The position numbers and the translations under genes were made by a program. Positions 5,949 through 5,958 of a stretch of DNA of 5,958 nucleotides are shown piece after piece. Source of the DNA: an uncultured Eubacteriales bacterium (GTDB taxonomy: Bacteria > Bacillota > Clostridia > Christensenellales > Borkfalkiaceae). Position 1 is the stretch's first letter; each line of letters starts with the position of its first letter. The stretch spans positions 1 to 5,958 of the forward strand of contig CAJMCT010000063.1 of NCBI GenBank assembly GCA_905211955.1, given 5' to 3'. The notes beneath the pieces are model-generated. The model saw only the letters and a program-made list of their open reading frames with translations, did not search any database and was not told the origin of the DNA.

Positions 5949-5958
5949 ATGAAATTCA
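5949..5958 (+). CDS. Start of a divergent gene, cut off by the window edge
   Basis: Only three codons and one base are visible (Met-Lys-Phe). The call rests on the well-spaced AAGGAG upstream and the typical Met-Lys start. No product can be inferred. If real, its 5' end is only about 20 bases from the NusG_II reading frame of the opposite strand, so any promoter for it would lie within that gene. It could also be a chance match in the CATATG palindrome. Confidence 0.4.

Noticed and set aside
1..5958. CRISPR arrays, tRNA/rRNA genes, insertion sequences, riboswitches or phage-like genes
   Set aside because: None seen. The window is filled with one operon and contains no non-coding stretch above about 66 bases.

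Overview
The window carries one minus-strand operon for an Rnf (RnfCDGEAB) membrane complex. This complex couples electron transfer between reduced ferredoxin and NAD+ to movement of Na+ or H+. Gene order in the direction of transcription, right to left, is: NusG-domain-II protein (5520-5927), Gx transporter / heptaprenyl diphosphate synthase component I family protein (4999-5523), rnfC, rnfD, rnfG, rnfE, rnfA, rnfB (67-862), then a rho-independent terminator (15-39). A plus-strand gene appears to begin at 5949 and runs off the right edge. The window is moderately AT-rich. Nearly every gene has a strong AAGGAG/GGAGG ribosome binding site, and the order CDGEAB with a multi-ferredoxin RnfB is the Clostridia arrangement. 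This suggests an anaerobic Bacillota (Clostridia-like) bacterium, probably fermentative. I cannot place it more precisely.

The genes are packed with no gap over about 10 bases. Most junctions overlap (4-base TGA overlaps at NusG_II/Gx and Gx/rnfC, 8 bases at rnfC/rnfD, 1 base at rnfG/rnfE) or nearly touch, so they are probably co-transcribed and translationally coupled. By family knowledge, RnfB accepts electrons from ferredoxin. RnfA and RnfE pass them through a membrane [2Fe-2S] centre to the covalent flavins of RnfG and RnfD on or near the outer face. RnfC handles NAD(H) on the cytoplasmic side. The flavinylating enzyme ApbE is not in the window.

The locus is ordinary in content but has two defects. 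First, rnfB is broken by a +1 frame change at about 679, in the middle of its first iron-sulfur motif; the third cysteine is missing and family spacing suggests about 17 bases were lost. Second, the leading NusG_II gene has an almost complete reading frame (135 codons with membrane segment and three cysteines) but no ATG, GTG or TTG start and no ribosome binding site; an in-frame TAG lies just before it, and a good plus-strand gene start sits where its own start should be. Either the operon has lost its head and is decaying, or the contig contains assembly errors. Read mapping would decide. I did not find an undescribed system here. The remaining points of interest are a non-canonical flavin-site sequence in RnfD and an extra CxxC near the N-terminus of RnfC.
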